Source: Lates calcarifer (Eukaryota; Chordata; Actinopteri; Centropomidae). From it: a DNA stretch of 64,000 nt. Positions 36,531-49,359 of the stretch are shown piece after piece. The stretch spans positions 19,492,031 through 19,556,030 of the forward strand of contig NC_066833.1 of assembly GCF_001640805.2 (NCBI RefSeq), in the 5' to 3' direction. Position 1 is the first letter of the stretch. Every line of letters begins with the position of its first letter. The notes below the pieces were generated by a model. It saw only the letters and a program-made list of their open reading frames with translations. It had not been told where the DNA came from and did not search any database. A program made the translations under genes and the position numbers.

Positions 36531-36969
36531 GCATCAAATAAGCTGTGAAATGTTTCCATCTTCAAGTGTGAAGACTTGGGAAGGGCTTAAAACCCCAAGG
36601 AAGTCATCCAAAATTCCCTACTGTCTTCCTAAGGGGCTTGTGGAGGGCATTGTTAGGCAGAGGGCACTGGTGAATATACCAGCAAGGTGAAGGGAGCTGT
36701 ACCACAGAAATACCAGAAATACCCCAAGCTAGCAGCGGTGATCGGCTTATGGCTGGTGCAGCCTGGCACAGCAGCCTGCCAGGGCAATTCACTTTCCTCT
36801 CCATGAAACTGTAAGCCATACAGGGTAGGGTATAGCACAAGATTTTTTTTTTGTTGCTTGAATAAAATTATCAGTCACATAGAAAATATTCCTCTCTGTA
36901 ATACCTATCCAGTATCTATAGTCATACCATCATTTTCCATGTTTAGACAGTTATGTACGCTTTGTTAGC

Positions 36970-37437
36970 ATGGACTGGAAATGATAAGATCAGTACTACT
37001 TTCACATCTGTATGGGGCTTCTGGCAGTAGACTATTCCCTTAAATTAGCACAAAAACAGAAAACTGGGGAAAAGTTAGCCTGGCTCTGGCTTAACCAAAG
37101 TGCAAAAAACATCATGTTTCAGTGTTAGGGGGATTATATGCCCAAATACTTCTGGGCCAAGCACGGTAACTTCTTTGAGCCTCCACTGGTTACTGGTTTT
37201 TTTTTTTTTTTGGGAAGGGGCTTAAACAAATGACATAACTTGTTAATTACAGAGCTTTAAAAGTGTGGCTGAGCCAGGCTAGCTCTAAGGTTAAGCCAGG
37301 CTAAGCGTGGTAACTGACTGCTCGCTGTAGCTTCATATTTACTGTAGCGCTGAAAGTGGTATTTGTCTTCCCATCTAACTCTTGGTAAGAATGAGAATAA
37401 GCATATTTTCCAAATGTGTTAAGTGTTTTCCTTTAAA
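36970..37437 (+). mobile_element. Fold-back (long inverted repeat) element, copy A
   Basis: The left arm (GATCAGTACTACTTTCACAT ... TTAGCACAAAAACAG ... AGTTAGCCTGGCTCTG) is inverted in the right arm (GAGCCAGGCTAGCTC ... GTAGCTTCATATTTACTG ... GAATAAGCATATTTTCCAAA ... CCTTTAAA). Both arms match an abundant fish repeat whose phrases include AACAGCTAGCCTGGCTCTG. A run of 14-15 T lies between the arms. The left terminus is decayed. Confidence 0.7.
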
Positions 37438-40400
37438 CAATGCTCGGACTATAAAGCAAGTCAAAGAAAGAAGGAATAGTATAGAAAAAGCTGAAAGCTG
37501 GGATCGCTACAACATCACAAAATATTTAATCGCCTAAAATTGAAAATCAATTGCTGTCCCTTGCAGTTACTCCTGAAGTAGTTCTTCTTCACCAGCGGAG
37601 TCTCATAACTTAATCAGAATCAATGTATGTTCAGTTCCACAGTATTAGAAAACAAATACACTACTGAATTATAACAAGACATGCAAGCAGCAGCATTTAC
37701 CTGGCGTTGGGGCTAACTTTCTCTCCACAGCCAATAGAGAGGCTCTGGTATTGAGGCGAGACATTAATTCATTGTGTCAACCTGTCCCCCTGGAATATTT
37801 ATGATGCTAAATACATTTAATTAGGCACTGGGAGCTCTGATGGGAGAGAAAATGCACTGTCAGTAAAAGAAAAAAAAAGAAAAGATTTTGTTACCTCTAA
37901 TGCTGATAGGCTGGTAGTGCTGCTTACTCATTCTCAGTGACAGGAGGACCAAACGCACTGCAGAGGGAATTTGAATCACTCAAAATCATTTGTGGCATGT
38001 TCATTACAATGTCATCATAGCACCTGAAGAGGATAGTACAGATACTTATTGAGAGGAGGACAATTTTCCTGAGCGGTATTTGGCATGCCTAAGCAGGTAA
38101 ACTTTTGCCCAGAATACAAAAGACATTATCAAGATAAAGAGACTGACAAATAGAGTGGCATGTTGTGTGTGTGATGATGATGACTTGTTAGATTTGGTGT
38201 CTTTGTCACAGGAAGGTCTTTGTTACTCCCAAAATTCATTAATGTGTAAGATTCACATCATACTGTTCTTGAACTGGGCAATCAGTGCTATTAATTTTCC
38301 TCCTGACAGTTAGGGCCAACATAACAAAGTAATTCATTTTAATAATAAAAAAAACATCAAAACAACTATCAAAATGATTGTATACTTTTGTACCGCTCTA
38401 CTCCAAAAAAAGACTTGATGCACTGGCTGACAGTCTGGTGTAAAGTGAGACATCATGTCTGTCTGTGATAAAAACACGGCTACAGTAAATAATAGCCAGT
38501 TTCCATCTTGACATCTGTCATCCGAGTGGAAATGGATGGGGAAATGACCAGCTCTCTATCGGCCGAGCTCTGGCTGTGTCACTGGCTGAATGATGCAAAT
38601 AGAAGATAATATCAGTGCTATACTGAATGGCATTACTCCAAATCTAATGTCATTAAAAGGGTGGGTATTAGCTTTGCTGTCTGGAGGTGGTGGTGTGGGC
38701 TGCTCCGGCTTGACTGACACACAGATTAAGTGCAGTGACAGGGAGCACAATAAAGTCATCAGAGAATGTGACATGTCAGTTAGGGGGGATGAAGGGATGA
38801 ATTGTCACTCTCTGTCAGAGCCCATCCTCTCCCTTATCCGTGATGTCCCATACACCACCGTGGGAAAACAGGACAGCACGGGCGCTTCAGACAAATATTT
38901 GTTCAGGTAGAGGACAAGTATAGCCACTCAAGCTTTCCTGTTCACTACAAGTTTGTAAATTTACCCCCGGAAGAAGAGTAGATGATAGATTAAAAACAAA
39001 ACTGTGTCCATTTGTTTTTGCAAGCCATCACATGGAATTCTGTCAATGTAACATTTGAGTAACAGTTTTCAAATATCACTGAACATATTCTCCAATTAGT
39101 TTTGGGAAGGTGACTGTTGTTGTATCCTGGCGTCAGGCTACATTATTTTTATTCATAGGTGATATCAAGACTGTATTGTCTTAATATCATAAATAAAATG
39201 AAATAGACATTTATAAGGGATGACAGTGTTGTATAATACTGATGTCAATATTCCTGCAGTTTTAAAAGAATATACATGATTAGGATTTACTTATGCAACA
39301 TACAGAAACAAACACATCAAACAAATGTATTAATAAATATAGATATAATGCCTCCTTCCTGTGTAAGAAAAGAATAATTTCATTACATACCTTTGTGTCA
39401 AGCTGCTTAAGGACCTCAGTATGGTTTTGGAGATGGAGTGTCCCTGGGACTTCAGAGTATACAGTCTGGCCAAAAGATGGCAATGTTGCAGTGCTGAATT
39501 CCAAATGAGTTTTCTACTGGTTGGCCCCCCATTGCAGACTGGCCACTGCCTTCCCCTGCAGCACTCTTCTTTCCAAACTAGCCCGGAAATTTGTCAACCT
39601 CACAGGATAAATCTGCAATGAAGTGTAGGAATAACGTTAGAGTTGACCACTAAAGTACCACCAGAAAAGTTGATTACATAGGGGACAAATGAAAAGACAA
39701 AGTTTGGTGTGATAGGTTGAGGGAACTGGGCCACAATGCATTGAATGCACTTTTCTCATGTCATGTAGGATGTGCTGCTTAGCATCCAATTAGTGCTTTG
39801 TCTCTTGGCGCAGTTTTCACTCGGTGTGGGAAGTCTTTACAGCTTTTTCACCGTTATATTTTCTTTTTCCTTCATTTGCAAGTATTTTGCCCTATCACAG
39901 AGCAATTTCTGTAATTTTTAATAAAGCAATTGTTTTGTCGTTTGAAAAACCCCGCTTTTAGATAAATTTATCAGCATCTCCTGTATCATGTCCAGACAAT
40001 ATGAAATTAACTTTAGGCTAGGGTTAAGTGCACTTTGCACCAAGAAGATTTTCTTGTTCGAGTGTTTCTGGGTAGTTACGGGCAGTAAGAAGGCATTTCA
40101 GTGCATTTGATGCAGCAAAATAGGCACTCAAAATAGCAAGGCAAGCAATTGGACAGGAATTATAGCTCTAAAATACTTTGCGCCTCTGTAAATATATTAT
40201 GAAGTTATTTCCTACGCTGAAAGGGTTAATAGAACAGGTCTGCTGAAAATAAATTGTCAATCTGCCACTGTCCAGAAAAAAAAAAAAACACAAGCATTTA
40301 ATTTTACAATTTCAATTAAAGAATAGAGGAAAGTCACTTTAACTTTGCACACCTGGTGGCAGACTCTTGGGTGACACTTGTTTGCTTTGTTGTTTTGAAA

Positions 40401-43400
40401 GTAGCAGGAATAGAACTCTCTCCCATGGCCACTTTGCTGGTCTTTATTATTGGCTTATTGCCTTTAAGCTGTCACCACTCAGAGCATTTCTTCTCTCAGG
40501 GGATTGTCTTCTGGGACTCGAGAGAGCTCGGCTGGCTGGAGCTACTCAGCTCTGTTGCACACCGCTACTGTGTCATGTTGCATGCACTATACTCTCATAT
40601 TGCTTATTTTTCCACTGATTTACACACGAAACACACCCAATCACATTCAAAATATCTGTGTGAGAAGTGTTCGAGTTGACTTTAAAATTTAATTAGCAAA
40701 ATCAGCGAATTAGGCTTTTATGTAAATGTAATTATTACAATATATCTACAGGTTTATTATGGTTTATGTGATTGTGCAAATCAACTATTCCCCTTTTTAG
40801 AACAGCTGTGATCCTTTCACTTTTAAATTGCATTGTACAATTGGCTGTGAATGTTCCCCTGCATAAGGTCAATACATATGAGGAACACAAGAGGAATACA
40901 AGAGAACACAAGTGCCAGTTGTGCCTCAGTCAGGTAGCCTCTTTGCCTTGGGCAACTGTTGTTTATTGGCTATTCCATTAAAGAGAAAGTGCACCAGGTA
41001 GATGCTCAAATAAAAACCCACAGAGAGAAAAAGCATAAATATTTGTAATTCTGGGAAAAAAATTAAAATGCTTCATCACATGTCAGTTTATGTATTTATT
41101 GAACAATTAACTTTATTTGCTATTTATAGAATAAAATATTTTTTAAGCTTTTGTTTTGGCAGTGTGACAAATGGTGAGGCACATTGGGAAGTAGGTGACT
41201 TGAAGTGTACAGAAATCCCAAGATTTAGCAAGAGGGTGTGATTTTCTGTTCCCGAGCCTAATCCCACCATTCCTCCACCTCTCCTCTCTTATGCCAGTCA
41301 CATTTTCTAATTAGCTTTCCCTGTGGAGGAAGAAGATGGATTATATTTTAATATCTGGGGCCTAAAATTAGTTTATATTTTAGCAAGTTAGCACTTCTTA
41401 GAAGTTGATTTACTCTTGAAGCTATAAAACCCGTGAGCTTGCAATTAATCATTCTCTTTGGTCTTGTTCTCAAGGAAAAAGAGGCTGCAGTGTCACAGGC
41501 TAGATCACAAAAGGTAAACACCTAATTTACACTATTTAGAAATCACCTCTCTAGTATTGTGCAACACATGACACTCGCTCCCTCAATTGTTCTGTCCTGC
41601 TCCAGTTATTAATTACAGCACACTTTTAACAAAGCGACATTGTCTATGACTAATCATCGACACAGAATGATTAAAGATGTTCCTCACTTTTTTGAATTAC
41701 TTGCTTCCCCCTTCGTCTACATTCATTCATGAGCTGCATGCCGCTGCCTTTTTTTTTCTTCTTGGTCAAGAATTTGGTTTGCTGTTATCCGATTACCAGC
41801 ATCCTGAGAGGCTTTCACAGGCCCATCCATCAAGACTAAGGGGTTGAGGGAGAGCCTCAACACTGCTGCTGCAGTAATGTAAAGCACTAAAGGATTCATG
41901 GTTATTAAAAGGTAAGTTTCTAGTTTTATATAGAAAAATACATAAGACTTGCCATGTAATATGACATTGACAGTGATACTCTCTAATGTAATTTTATACA
42001 GATGACAGTGCATTTTTTTCTAAGTATGTCAAAAGTCTCCTGTGTCTGAAAAACAATGGAGGGTTCACATTATGAAAAAGTGATATTCTTCTAAGAAAAA
42101 AACATATACACATATTTTTAAACACAAAAATGTTATATAAAGCTGCTGTAAAAATTACACTTGCAGAGTAAGGCAGAAAAGTTGCTGGGAAAAAATAAAA
42201 CACAATATGGCTTGAGTGAAATGTGCTTGACAAGAGAGCAGGTGTATGGCTGCAGTTACCACGCAGCCCTCCCTTATAGCCACACAGTGTGAGGAGAGAG
42301 ATCTCCTAAGCCTGGATCTGGCATGGCTTTGGAGTACTGTTTGGTGACTGAAGGTAGAGAGTGGTGTCGGGAGGATCATCAGTGGCTTTCTCCCAGGGAG
42401 ATGAGCAGCATAGGCCAATTTCATATGCGGGGCTCGGCCCCTGGGTCTGAGTGGAGGTGGGCTGGGTCCACCCAGTATCCTGGCTTCATTAATCATCCCG
42501 CCAAGGCTTACCGGCAAACCCTCTCTCCGCCCTCTCCTAGACAACCCCTTGGATTACACAGAGCCAGCGAAATGTCAGCCCAAATCTGAGTCTTGATGCA
42601 GATAATCATTTCAATAATATTTCTCCATTTGTGCCCCCGATGCCAGGGGAATAAAGCTTTTCCACTGTCAGGTAGCATAAGACTACAGTTGGTGGGAATA
42701 CTTGACTCTGAGCCAGATGGCTTAGCCATGCTTGCAGCATATGTTCAACAAGCAGTCCTGTGCCAAGCATGCATTAGGTTTTTATTAATTTGAAGCAGGC
42801 AGGAATGCATACGTATATATTTACCTGATCCCATCACTCCTCGCCACCCCTCAACCCCAATGCTCCCTATAGAGAAGTTAACTAGACTCTACTGGTGTTT
42901 GCAGCCAGGAAAAGTATGATTATGTTTTTAGATTAAGTCTTAAAACAATACAAAAATAACAACATATTTATAGTTACTACAATTGTAATATAACATTTTG
43001 AATATTACCCCAAAATATGTAATTGCTAATTATTATGTTGAAGAAAATTAAGCTATAATTACAACATTTCCTCTTTCCTCTGGTCTTCTTTAAATGAGAA
43101 TTAGTTTATTACTAATCAGAGGCATTTATAATGTATATTTATGGTTGAGGTATCTGCCATAGTATTGTTGGTTGTTAGAGAGCAAATTACCATTTAGATG
43201 CATGAATGTGCTTGGGTCCAAGACAAAAGAAACAGTACTGCATGGGAGGGCAAATTTATTCATTACCACTAAGTTGAACTTCCCTTTAACAGCCCTGTGC
43301 TCTGAAATCCTGGGAGTTCTTCTCTCAGTGACTTATGGTAGTGCAGGGGGAGGGGGGACGGCGCGCCGAAAATGTCAATAGAAATAGTAAGTGTGAGAGG

Positions 43401-45459
43401 GAAGGCTTGCCTAATTAGTGCCCATTTAGATTTTATGACGGCTCTGAGATCTGCTCTTCCTGACAGAGAGCACTATAGTTGCATATTGTCCTAGCCTGAG
43501 GGAACCATAGGAAAATCCAGATTTATTGTACCTATCATACCAGCATATTTCATTTGCCATTATGAGATGCCATCTTGCAATGATGCCAGATTATTTATTA
43601 CAGATTAAATTGTGGGACCTGGGTGGTTGAGGAACATTTCAAAGTACCATTCCTCTTGTTAACTTCTTCATTATCTGCCCCACTGTGATCTAAAAGCTCC
43701 CTCCTTCCTACCTGAGTTAACAAATACATTACTGATTGGACAATGCCTAACTGTTTTTTTTTACTCTCTGCATTTGTTTCTTAACATTAGTGCTGGTACG
43801 CACCACGAATCATCTGTTTCCTCTACTTAGGGGAGACCATGATTCCATCAAGCCTAATTTTACATAGAGAAGTTTTGTTTCTTTTGTTCAGTTTTCAGTG
43901 CTGTTTTCAGTTTTTTTTTTTTCAGATTTATTGTTCATAACCAGAAGCTATGCAGATGCAATTTTTCCTGCAGGTGAATCACATAACTATAGTGTTGTGT
44001 TTGGGGTTTTATTTACATGGAGACTTATAATTTATGTCATTGTGTAATGTATGTGTATGTTATGGGGAATACTGAAGGTAGACACTGAGTGTTGCACTCT
44101 CTCATTCATTTCCGTCTTGCTCTGCAGTTTCCAGACGCTTGAGTGGTTTTATATATTTTGTGTATTAGGTAGTGTTTATTTACTATGTCCCTTTAAACCC
44201 CAGGATGTTGGCATTTATCCTATTTACACATCAATATTACATCTCCATGAAGGCCTTGAGAGTTGCATTTAAGTCATTGTGCAGGGTGGTATTAAAATGT
44301 ACTCCATACTGTGAGGGGAGCTCGTCAGGGAATAGCTGGGCCCTGGACTCCCATTACCCAGCATAAAAGTGTCAGCTACTTTAATTACATTCATGCCTTC
44401 CTCAGTCCATTTTACTGCTGCCGCAATCAGATTTCATGCACAAATCTCATACCTCTGTCTCAACCGTTTGGACATTGTTGGTGATAAGACGAGGATCTAA
44501 CATGATTTTTTTTTTAGACATTTTTCCATCTGTCATCTGAACTCATGATATATCGCTCAGAGCAGTGTTTAGACTTTAGATATTGCAGGTGTTTCCTGCT
44601 GGTCATGGATCTTCACTCACAGGCTGAATGCTTTGTCTGCCGCTCGATCCCTCAATGTGAATTTGAGTATCTGTCCCTGGAATTGTTGATTAAGTTGGCA
44701 TATCCAGCCACTAAATATCAGTGCACCCCGCTGAGAGTGGAAAAATTGGTTGTACACAGGGCACCCTCACAGAGAAGTGTGACGGCAGAGAGCGGGGGGT
44801 GGGGTTCAAGTTCCACCGGTCAGACTGTTAGCGAGCGCGGAAGAGGCAGTGTCACTTACTGTTTCACGGGGAAGCTTCCTGACCTTCTAGGAGTGAAAGC
44901 GAGATCCTCTCTTGTTTATACTCAGCCATGGATCAGTGCGTGGAATATGTCTACATCCTCTCAGCCAATTTCACACAGAGGAGGCGCAGTGTGGGCGGCG
45001 GACACAAGCCGTTTCCCCTGGACGATGAGGCCCATCCCTCACGCATGTCTCCTGTCTGTGACTGGAGGTGTAGAGAGACAGACACAGACAGAGGCACTCT
45101 ACTGCTCCACTGGGCCACAGAACTATCTCCTCCCTGGGGACCCTCATGGTGGGACCAGCCTGTGACTCTGTCTTATTTAAGAGACGAGGCACTTTCTCAC
45201 TCAAACAGTAGTGACATAATTAAGAGATTTATTGCTTTGTTGGCACTCCCAGGATAATGATTCTTTTCTTTTTATCTTTTATTTTCCCACAAGTAGTGTA
45301 TTTGAATTATTTGTTCAAATGTGACTTTTCCAAACAATGGAGGATACATTGTGGGGTTGAATCTCCCAGTCCTGAATGGTGAAACGGTGAAATACATCTC
45401 ACAGAGGCTCAGTTGGAAAGCCCTGTTTTAAAATGACAAGGGAACGAGTCCTTCTAAAG
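37438..45459. other. Gene desert, central-right part
   Basis: No supported gene or recognised transposon. The 206-codon frame at 44545-45165 is the longest in the desert, but a 109-codon frame overlaps it in another phase, and it shows no known motif and no splice support. Confidence 0.5.
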
Positions 45460-45600
45460 GTAATTTATAGGCCAAATAAGTGGACATAAAGCACTCAGGT
45501 GAATTATCAGAGAAGCCATTAATTACCTCTAATGATTTGAATGTGACACGCACATTTGCTATAAAAACTATTTATGATGCACATTAAGGTCAAGCTTTTC
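45460..45600. promoter_or_regulatory. Candidate conserved non-coding element
   Basis: Unique sequence with GGTAATTTATAGGCC, CAGGTGAATTATCAG, GCCATTAATTACCTCTAATG and GCTATAAAAACTATTTATG. It has homeodomain-type cores at short spacing and no coding potential. This is inference from motifs only. Confidence 0.25.
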
Positions 45601-46729
45601 TTAAAACTAAGATTCATGCACGTATCAGTCATTGAAAAATAAGCACAAAACAATCCTCCAAACTCTTAATTAGAAAATAAGGGATTTATACTGTTGTGGT
45701 TCAGTCCAATTTTGCATTAACAATCAAAAGGTAATCAAACCTCAGTCAGTGATCCCACTTCAGAACCACACATTGCTCTTGGATGAAGCCTCTTCACTTC
45801 ATGCCCAATTGATCTAATTACATAAAGGGAATTCTCGCTCTCTGTCGCTCTGATATAGTGGTTCCTGTTAGATCTGGCTGTTCAGTTAATTAAGTCCTCA
45901 TTCTTTATCACAGTGGTGGACCTGGGAAGACCATCCAATATTCTGTCTTTCCAGAGCCCTCTGTCAGTGCTTTGTTTTTCTGTACAGACTGAGGTATGTA
46001 CAGCTCCAACCACTGTCCGATGTTCCTCTATGCTGCTTGTCTTGTAATCAGCGACCCCTGTTACTCAATTATGGGGTGTGAATTTGGGCTCCTTGGTGAC
46101 CTTCTTCCCAGTGATCCTACTACTGACCCTTCAATAAGAGAGCAGCCTTCCCAACACTGCTTTGTGTGTTGCATCACATTTTTTTTCATTTGTGGGATCT
46201 TTATGAAGAGGGAAATGAAAGGAAGCGGGTCACTCGTGTTGTGTTCTCACATCTACCCACTTCAGAGGCACTGAACAGGGGTTTGGTGTTTACTTTGATT
46301 CTATGTAGGGTACACCTTAAGTTCAAAGGTTGGAGGGCAGGAAGCATCATTCTCTTGTAGGTAATCATATCCAGCTTTGTGCTCCCTGTACCCTGACACT
46401 GAGGGTGGCAGCTTAAAGGCTGTCTGGAGCCTTGTTCCACCACTGGACCACACTTTTGATATCCACAGCAGCAGCAAACCTCCTTCTCCGGTCTGTGTGA
46501 ACTTGGAGGATTCAGCTCAGCTCTGTGTTGATGTACAACTCTTCTCTGTAGCAGGCCAGATTTTTATGTACTGTACCTCATTTCTAGCACTCCACGGTTT
46601 TAAAATGACATATTAGCCAGCTCCGGGGTGGTTAAAGGTGATGCAAAGATTACAGCTATTTACTGAATTATCTGTCTGTGAGGCTACACTCATATCTCTG
46701 CATATATTACCTTGAGCTTGAGTTTAAAG

Positions 46730-47060
46730 AGCGATTGCTCAGAACAAGGAAGTTAAAGAGGCAATTACATAATGAAATGGGCCATCAATTCTGTTCGTGG
46801 CCTTTTTCTCTTTGAACAGAGATGGCCCAGATATCCCTGGTTTAGCTGACCCAGTAGAAGTACAACTGTTTGTATTAAACTCTCCTTTATCAAGGGACTA
46901 AGAAGCTGTATGGGTCTGTCTGGCTTTCTATTGCCGTTCCGTAATTCAGTTATTAATTACCCTTCCTCTCAGAGCAGCAGCGGCCATTGTATTTACAGTG
47001 TTTCCATGGTGACCCTAGCCCATTTATAAGGTTTGTGTCAGTATTAAGACAAGACCTGTA
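46730..47060. promoter_or_regulatory. Candidate conserved non-coding element with X-box-like site
   Basis: It contains AGAGGCAATTACATAATG, CAGTTATTAATTACCC, GGCCATTGTATTT and GTTTCCATGGTGACC (47000-47014), which fits the RFX X-box half-site arrangement. The block is unique, non-coding, and of more balanced composition than the AT-rich DNA after 47200. Confidence 0.3.
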
Positions 47061-47792
47061 TTCAAATGGCCTCCATCTAAATATAGCAGTGTCTCATAAT
47101 GTGAGGGTTATTATAGTGAAATTAACACTGCTCCATTGCGGGCTGGATTATATTACAGACTGGTAATATTCAGCAGTCCTGCAGCTTGGAGTGGAAATGT
47201 AAAAGGAAGAGATTTTTTAGGTTATATTGCACTTGTTCGTATTCAGATATTATTGATATCAAATATTTATATTCTAGATTATATCTGGTGAAGAATAAAT
47301 TACATTATATGTAAAAACATATAACAGAGTTCATTGGAGTAGTTTATTTTAGAGTACAATACTACATTATATTTACAGAGTAATTACAAACATAGTTAAT
47401 TAAAATCTGGGAATAATATGATAAGTTGAGTAATTAACCAGTGTTTACTAATTATTCATTTAGTACATGAAACTTTATTGAATAACATTGTATGAGATGA
47501 TGATAAATATATTAAATAACAAACATTTTATGTAGAAAGTCCGCTGTAATAGTTAGTAGAAAAAGTAATTAATTATAGTAGTTGGTAAAATAAATAAATA
47601 AATAATGTACTTAAAGTGATAGTGACTCTCTTTTGTTTAATAAGCAATCCTTACTTATGATTAAGACTTATGGTTAGCTTACAACAATATATGGTATGCA
47701 AATGTGCAAAGTAAAAATTACAATTTTATACATTATGTACGATCATAGTGGACTATTGGATTAAGTGAACATACAGTGGTTTTTATCATTTT

Positions 47793-47835
47793 ATGCACAT
47801 GCACGCCACATACCAAATGTGGCGTGCATGTGCAT
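47793..47835. repeat. Perfect hairpin: 19-bp arms, 5-base loop
   Basis: The left arm 47793-47811 (ATGCACATGCACGCCACAT) is exactly complementary to the right arm 47817-47835; the loop is ACCAA at 47812-47816. The arms are more GC-rich than the surrounding sequence. Confidence 0.97.
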
Positions 47836-47958
47836 TATATCCTTTTCTGTTCTAATTCTACTCTATTCTACTTTTGCACTGCGTTTAATATTAGATACTC
47901 AAGATGTATTCTGTAATTATTCATCAGTTCTTACAGTATCTTTCATTTCTTAGTTTAA

Positions 47959-47982
47959 TTGTACTCACTATAGTGAGTACAA
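47959..47982. repeat. Perfect 24-bp palindrome
   Basis: The half-site TTGTACTCACTA at 47959-47970 is followed without spacer by its exact reverse complement at 47971-47982. Confidence 0.97.
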
Positions 47983-48910
47983 CGGAAGTGGTTACTTTTT
48001 TTGGTTTGAATAACTGCAAAATGTGTAATGGGTAAAGGCATTAATTTAGTTAATGTGTTATTTCCTGGCATGCCTTTTTTTATACCTGCAGTATTATCAC
48101 TTTATGATACTGATAATAATTTTAAAATTATTGTACTGTACAGTGATGTGCAACTGATACACTAGAGATGTACCTATATGTTAGTTTCAGTTTTCATGGA
48201 CTTTGACACAGTATCAATAGATACAGTAAGTGTCCTATCAGCAGCCCTAGTGTCTCCTCAGTTCTGCTCAGTATTATGGCTTTAGTTTGTCCTTCTGGTG
48301 TGGAGAGTCAAAGCGTAAGATAGTTGCCGGCTCTTATTTGAGCCCAAACAGGACCCACACCTTCTGTCACAGCCTCCAGCCCTGGGCCCGACGGCAACCT
48401 GCTGCCAGGCCTATGTGCGCTGCCAGTTGTAGTTTTTAATTGGCCATCTGGGGAAAGCTGGATCTAGTGGCTGGATATTAATCAGTAAATTAACCCAGCC
48501 ATAATACAGCTCCCTCCCAGTGGAAGGCCAGCAGCTGTGGGCAGGGAAAGAGAGAGCGAGAGCGCGAAAGAGAGATGAACCATAGGCTGGAGAAGCTGAA
48601 AAGGGAGGCTCCCGAATGGGCTGGCCCGTGATTGAACATTTCCTCCGTGTCCCTTGCCACATTCCCCTGTCTGCAGTGCCGCTGACCCCCAATTTGTCTG
48701 ACAATCACATGGAGGATTATCTCCAGCATGTCAGTGCAGATGTCACAGGTACTTCCTCTCGCTAAGGACAAAGCTGCAAATTCAGAGTTAAAGCTTGCTT
48801 TTCTGGCCAAAACTGACAGCTGTATTGAAAGCTGGAGTGACTGGAGGGAGAGTGTTCTACAAAAGTTCAGGGGGAGGTTACTTCTGCAAGGTCTTTATGT
48901 GTGAGGACTG

Positions 48911-48917
48911 TTGTGTG

Positions 48918-48950
<33 letters not shown>

Positions 48951-48973
48951 GTGCATGTATGTGTGTGTGTGTA
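48911..48973. repeat. (TG)n microsatellite with interruptions
   Basis: TG dinucleotides interrupted by TATAT and GCGTGCATGTAT, about 63 bases in all. Confidence 0.95.
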
Positions 48974-49199
48974 TCATTAGTGTATTTCACTGACTGGAAT
49001 TGCTGGTGGTCCCCAGAGTTAACCAATTAAAAGGCTAATGAATATACAACAGCTAATTATTATAAGTAAGCTAAATTATCATAATAGCCTGTGCTTACAG
49101 TTTCAGCATTGAGTTTGGACATACTGAGAATAGTAACTAAATTTGTAACGAGCACACACACATTGCTAATGAAATGATGAGTGCCATTTACTGTAAGAT

Positions 49200-49231
49200 A
49201 AAAAAACAAAAAAAAAAACAAAAACAAGTAA
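49200..49231. repeat. A-rich stretch
   Basis: Runs of 7-10 A separated by single C residues (AAAACAAAA type). Confidence 0.9.
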
Positions 49232-49325
49232 TTGTGCTTATGAGCACATCAAAATAAAAGAAAATAAAGAAGGTGTTGCTTCTCTTCTAGCATTACTTGT
49301 GGGTGGGAAATGTGGATAAAATCCC

Positions 49326-49359
49326 CTATCATGATGTATATAATTTTATATCATGATAG
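49326..49359. repeat. Imperfect AT-rich hairpin
   Basis: The arms CTATCATGAT and ATCATGATAG are exact reverse complements, and pairing continues inward with one G-T pair. The loop is AT-rich. Confidence 0.85.

Larger units (their letters stand above)
29726..36966. other. Gene desert, central part
   Basis: No supported gene. It contains purine-rich tracts (about 30860-30945, 34470-34515), a TCCTC-rich stretch (31031-31061), a CA microsatellite, the C17T24 run and two candidate enhancer blocks. A 73-codon frame at 33095-33313 that includes a donor-like site is discussed as a finding but not called as a gene. Confidence 0.5.
47200..48200. other. Very AT-rich block with two perfect inverted repeats
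   Basis: About 1 kb of AT-rich sequence including TAAATAAATAAATAAAT-like runs near 47590. It carries a 19-bp-arm hairpin (47793-47835) and a 24-bp palindrome (47959-47982). No known transposon was recognised. Confidence 0.6.

Noticed and set aside
36406..36690. 94-codon frame
   Set aside because: It runs through the C17T24 homopolymer (PPPPPFFFFF) and a poly-Lys-coding purine tract.
44800..44820. GGTTCAAGTTCCACC as a tRNA B box
   Set aside because: No A box upstream at a valid distance and no cloverleaf.
47793..47835. Hairpin as a microRNA precursor
   Set aside because: The stem of 19 pairs with a 5-base loop is too short for a normal pre-miRNA, and the perfect arms are atypical.
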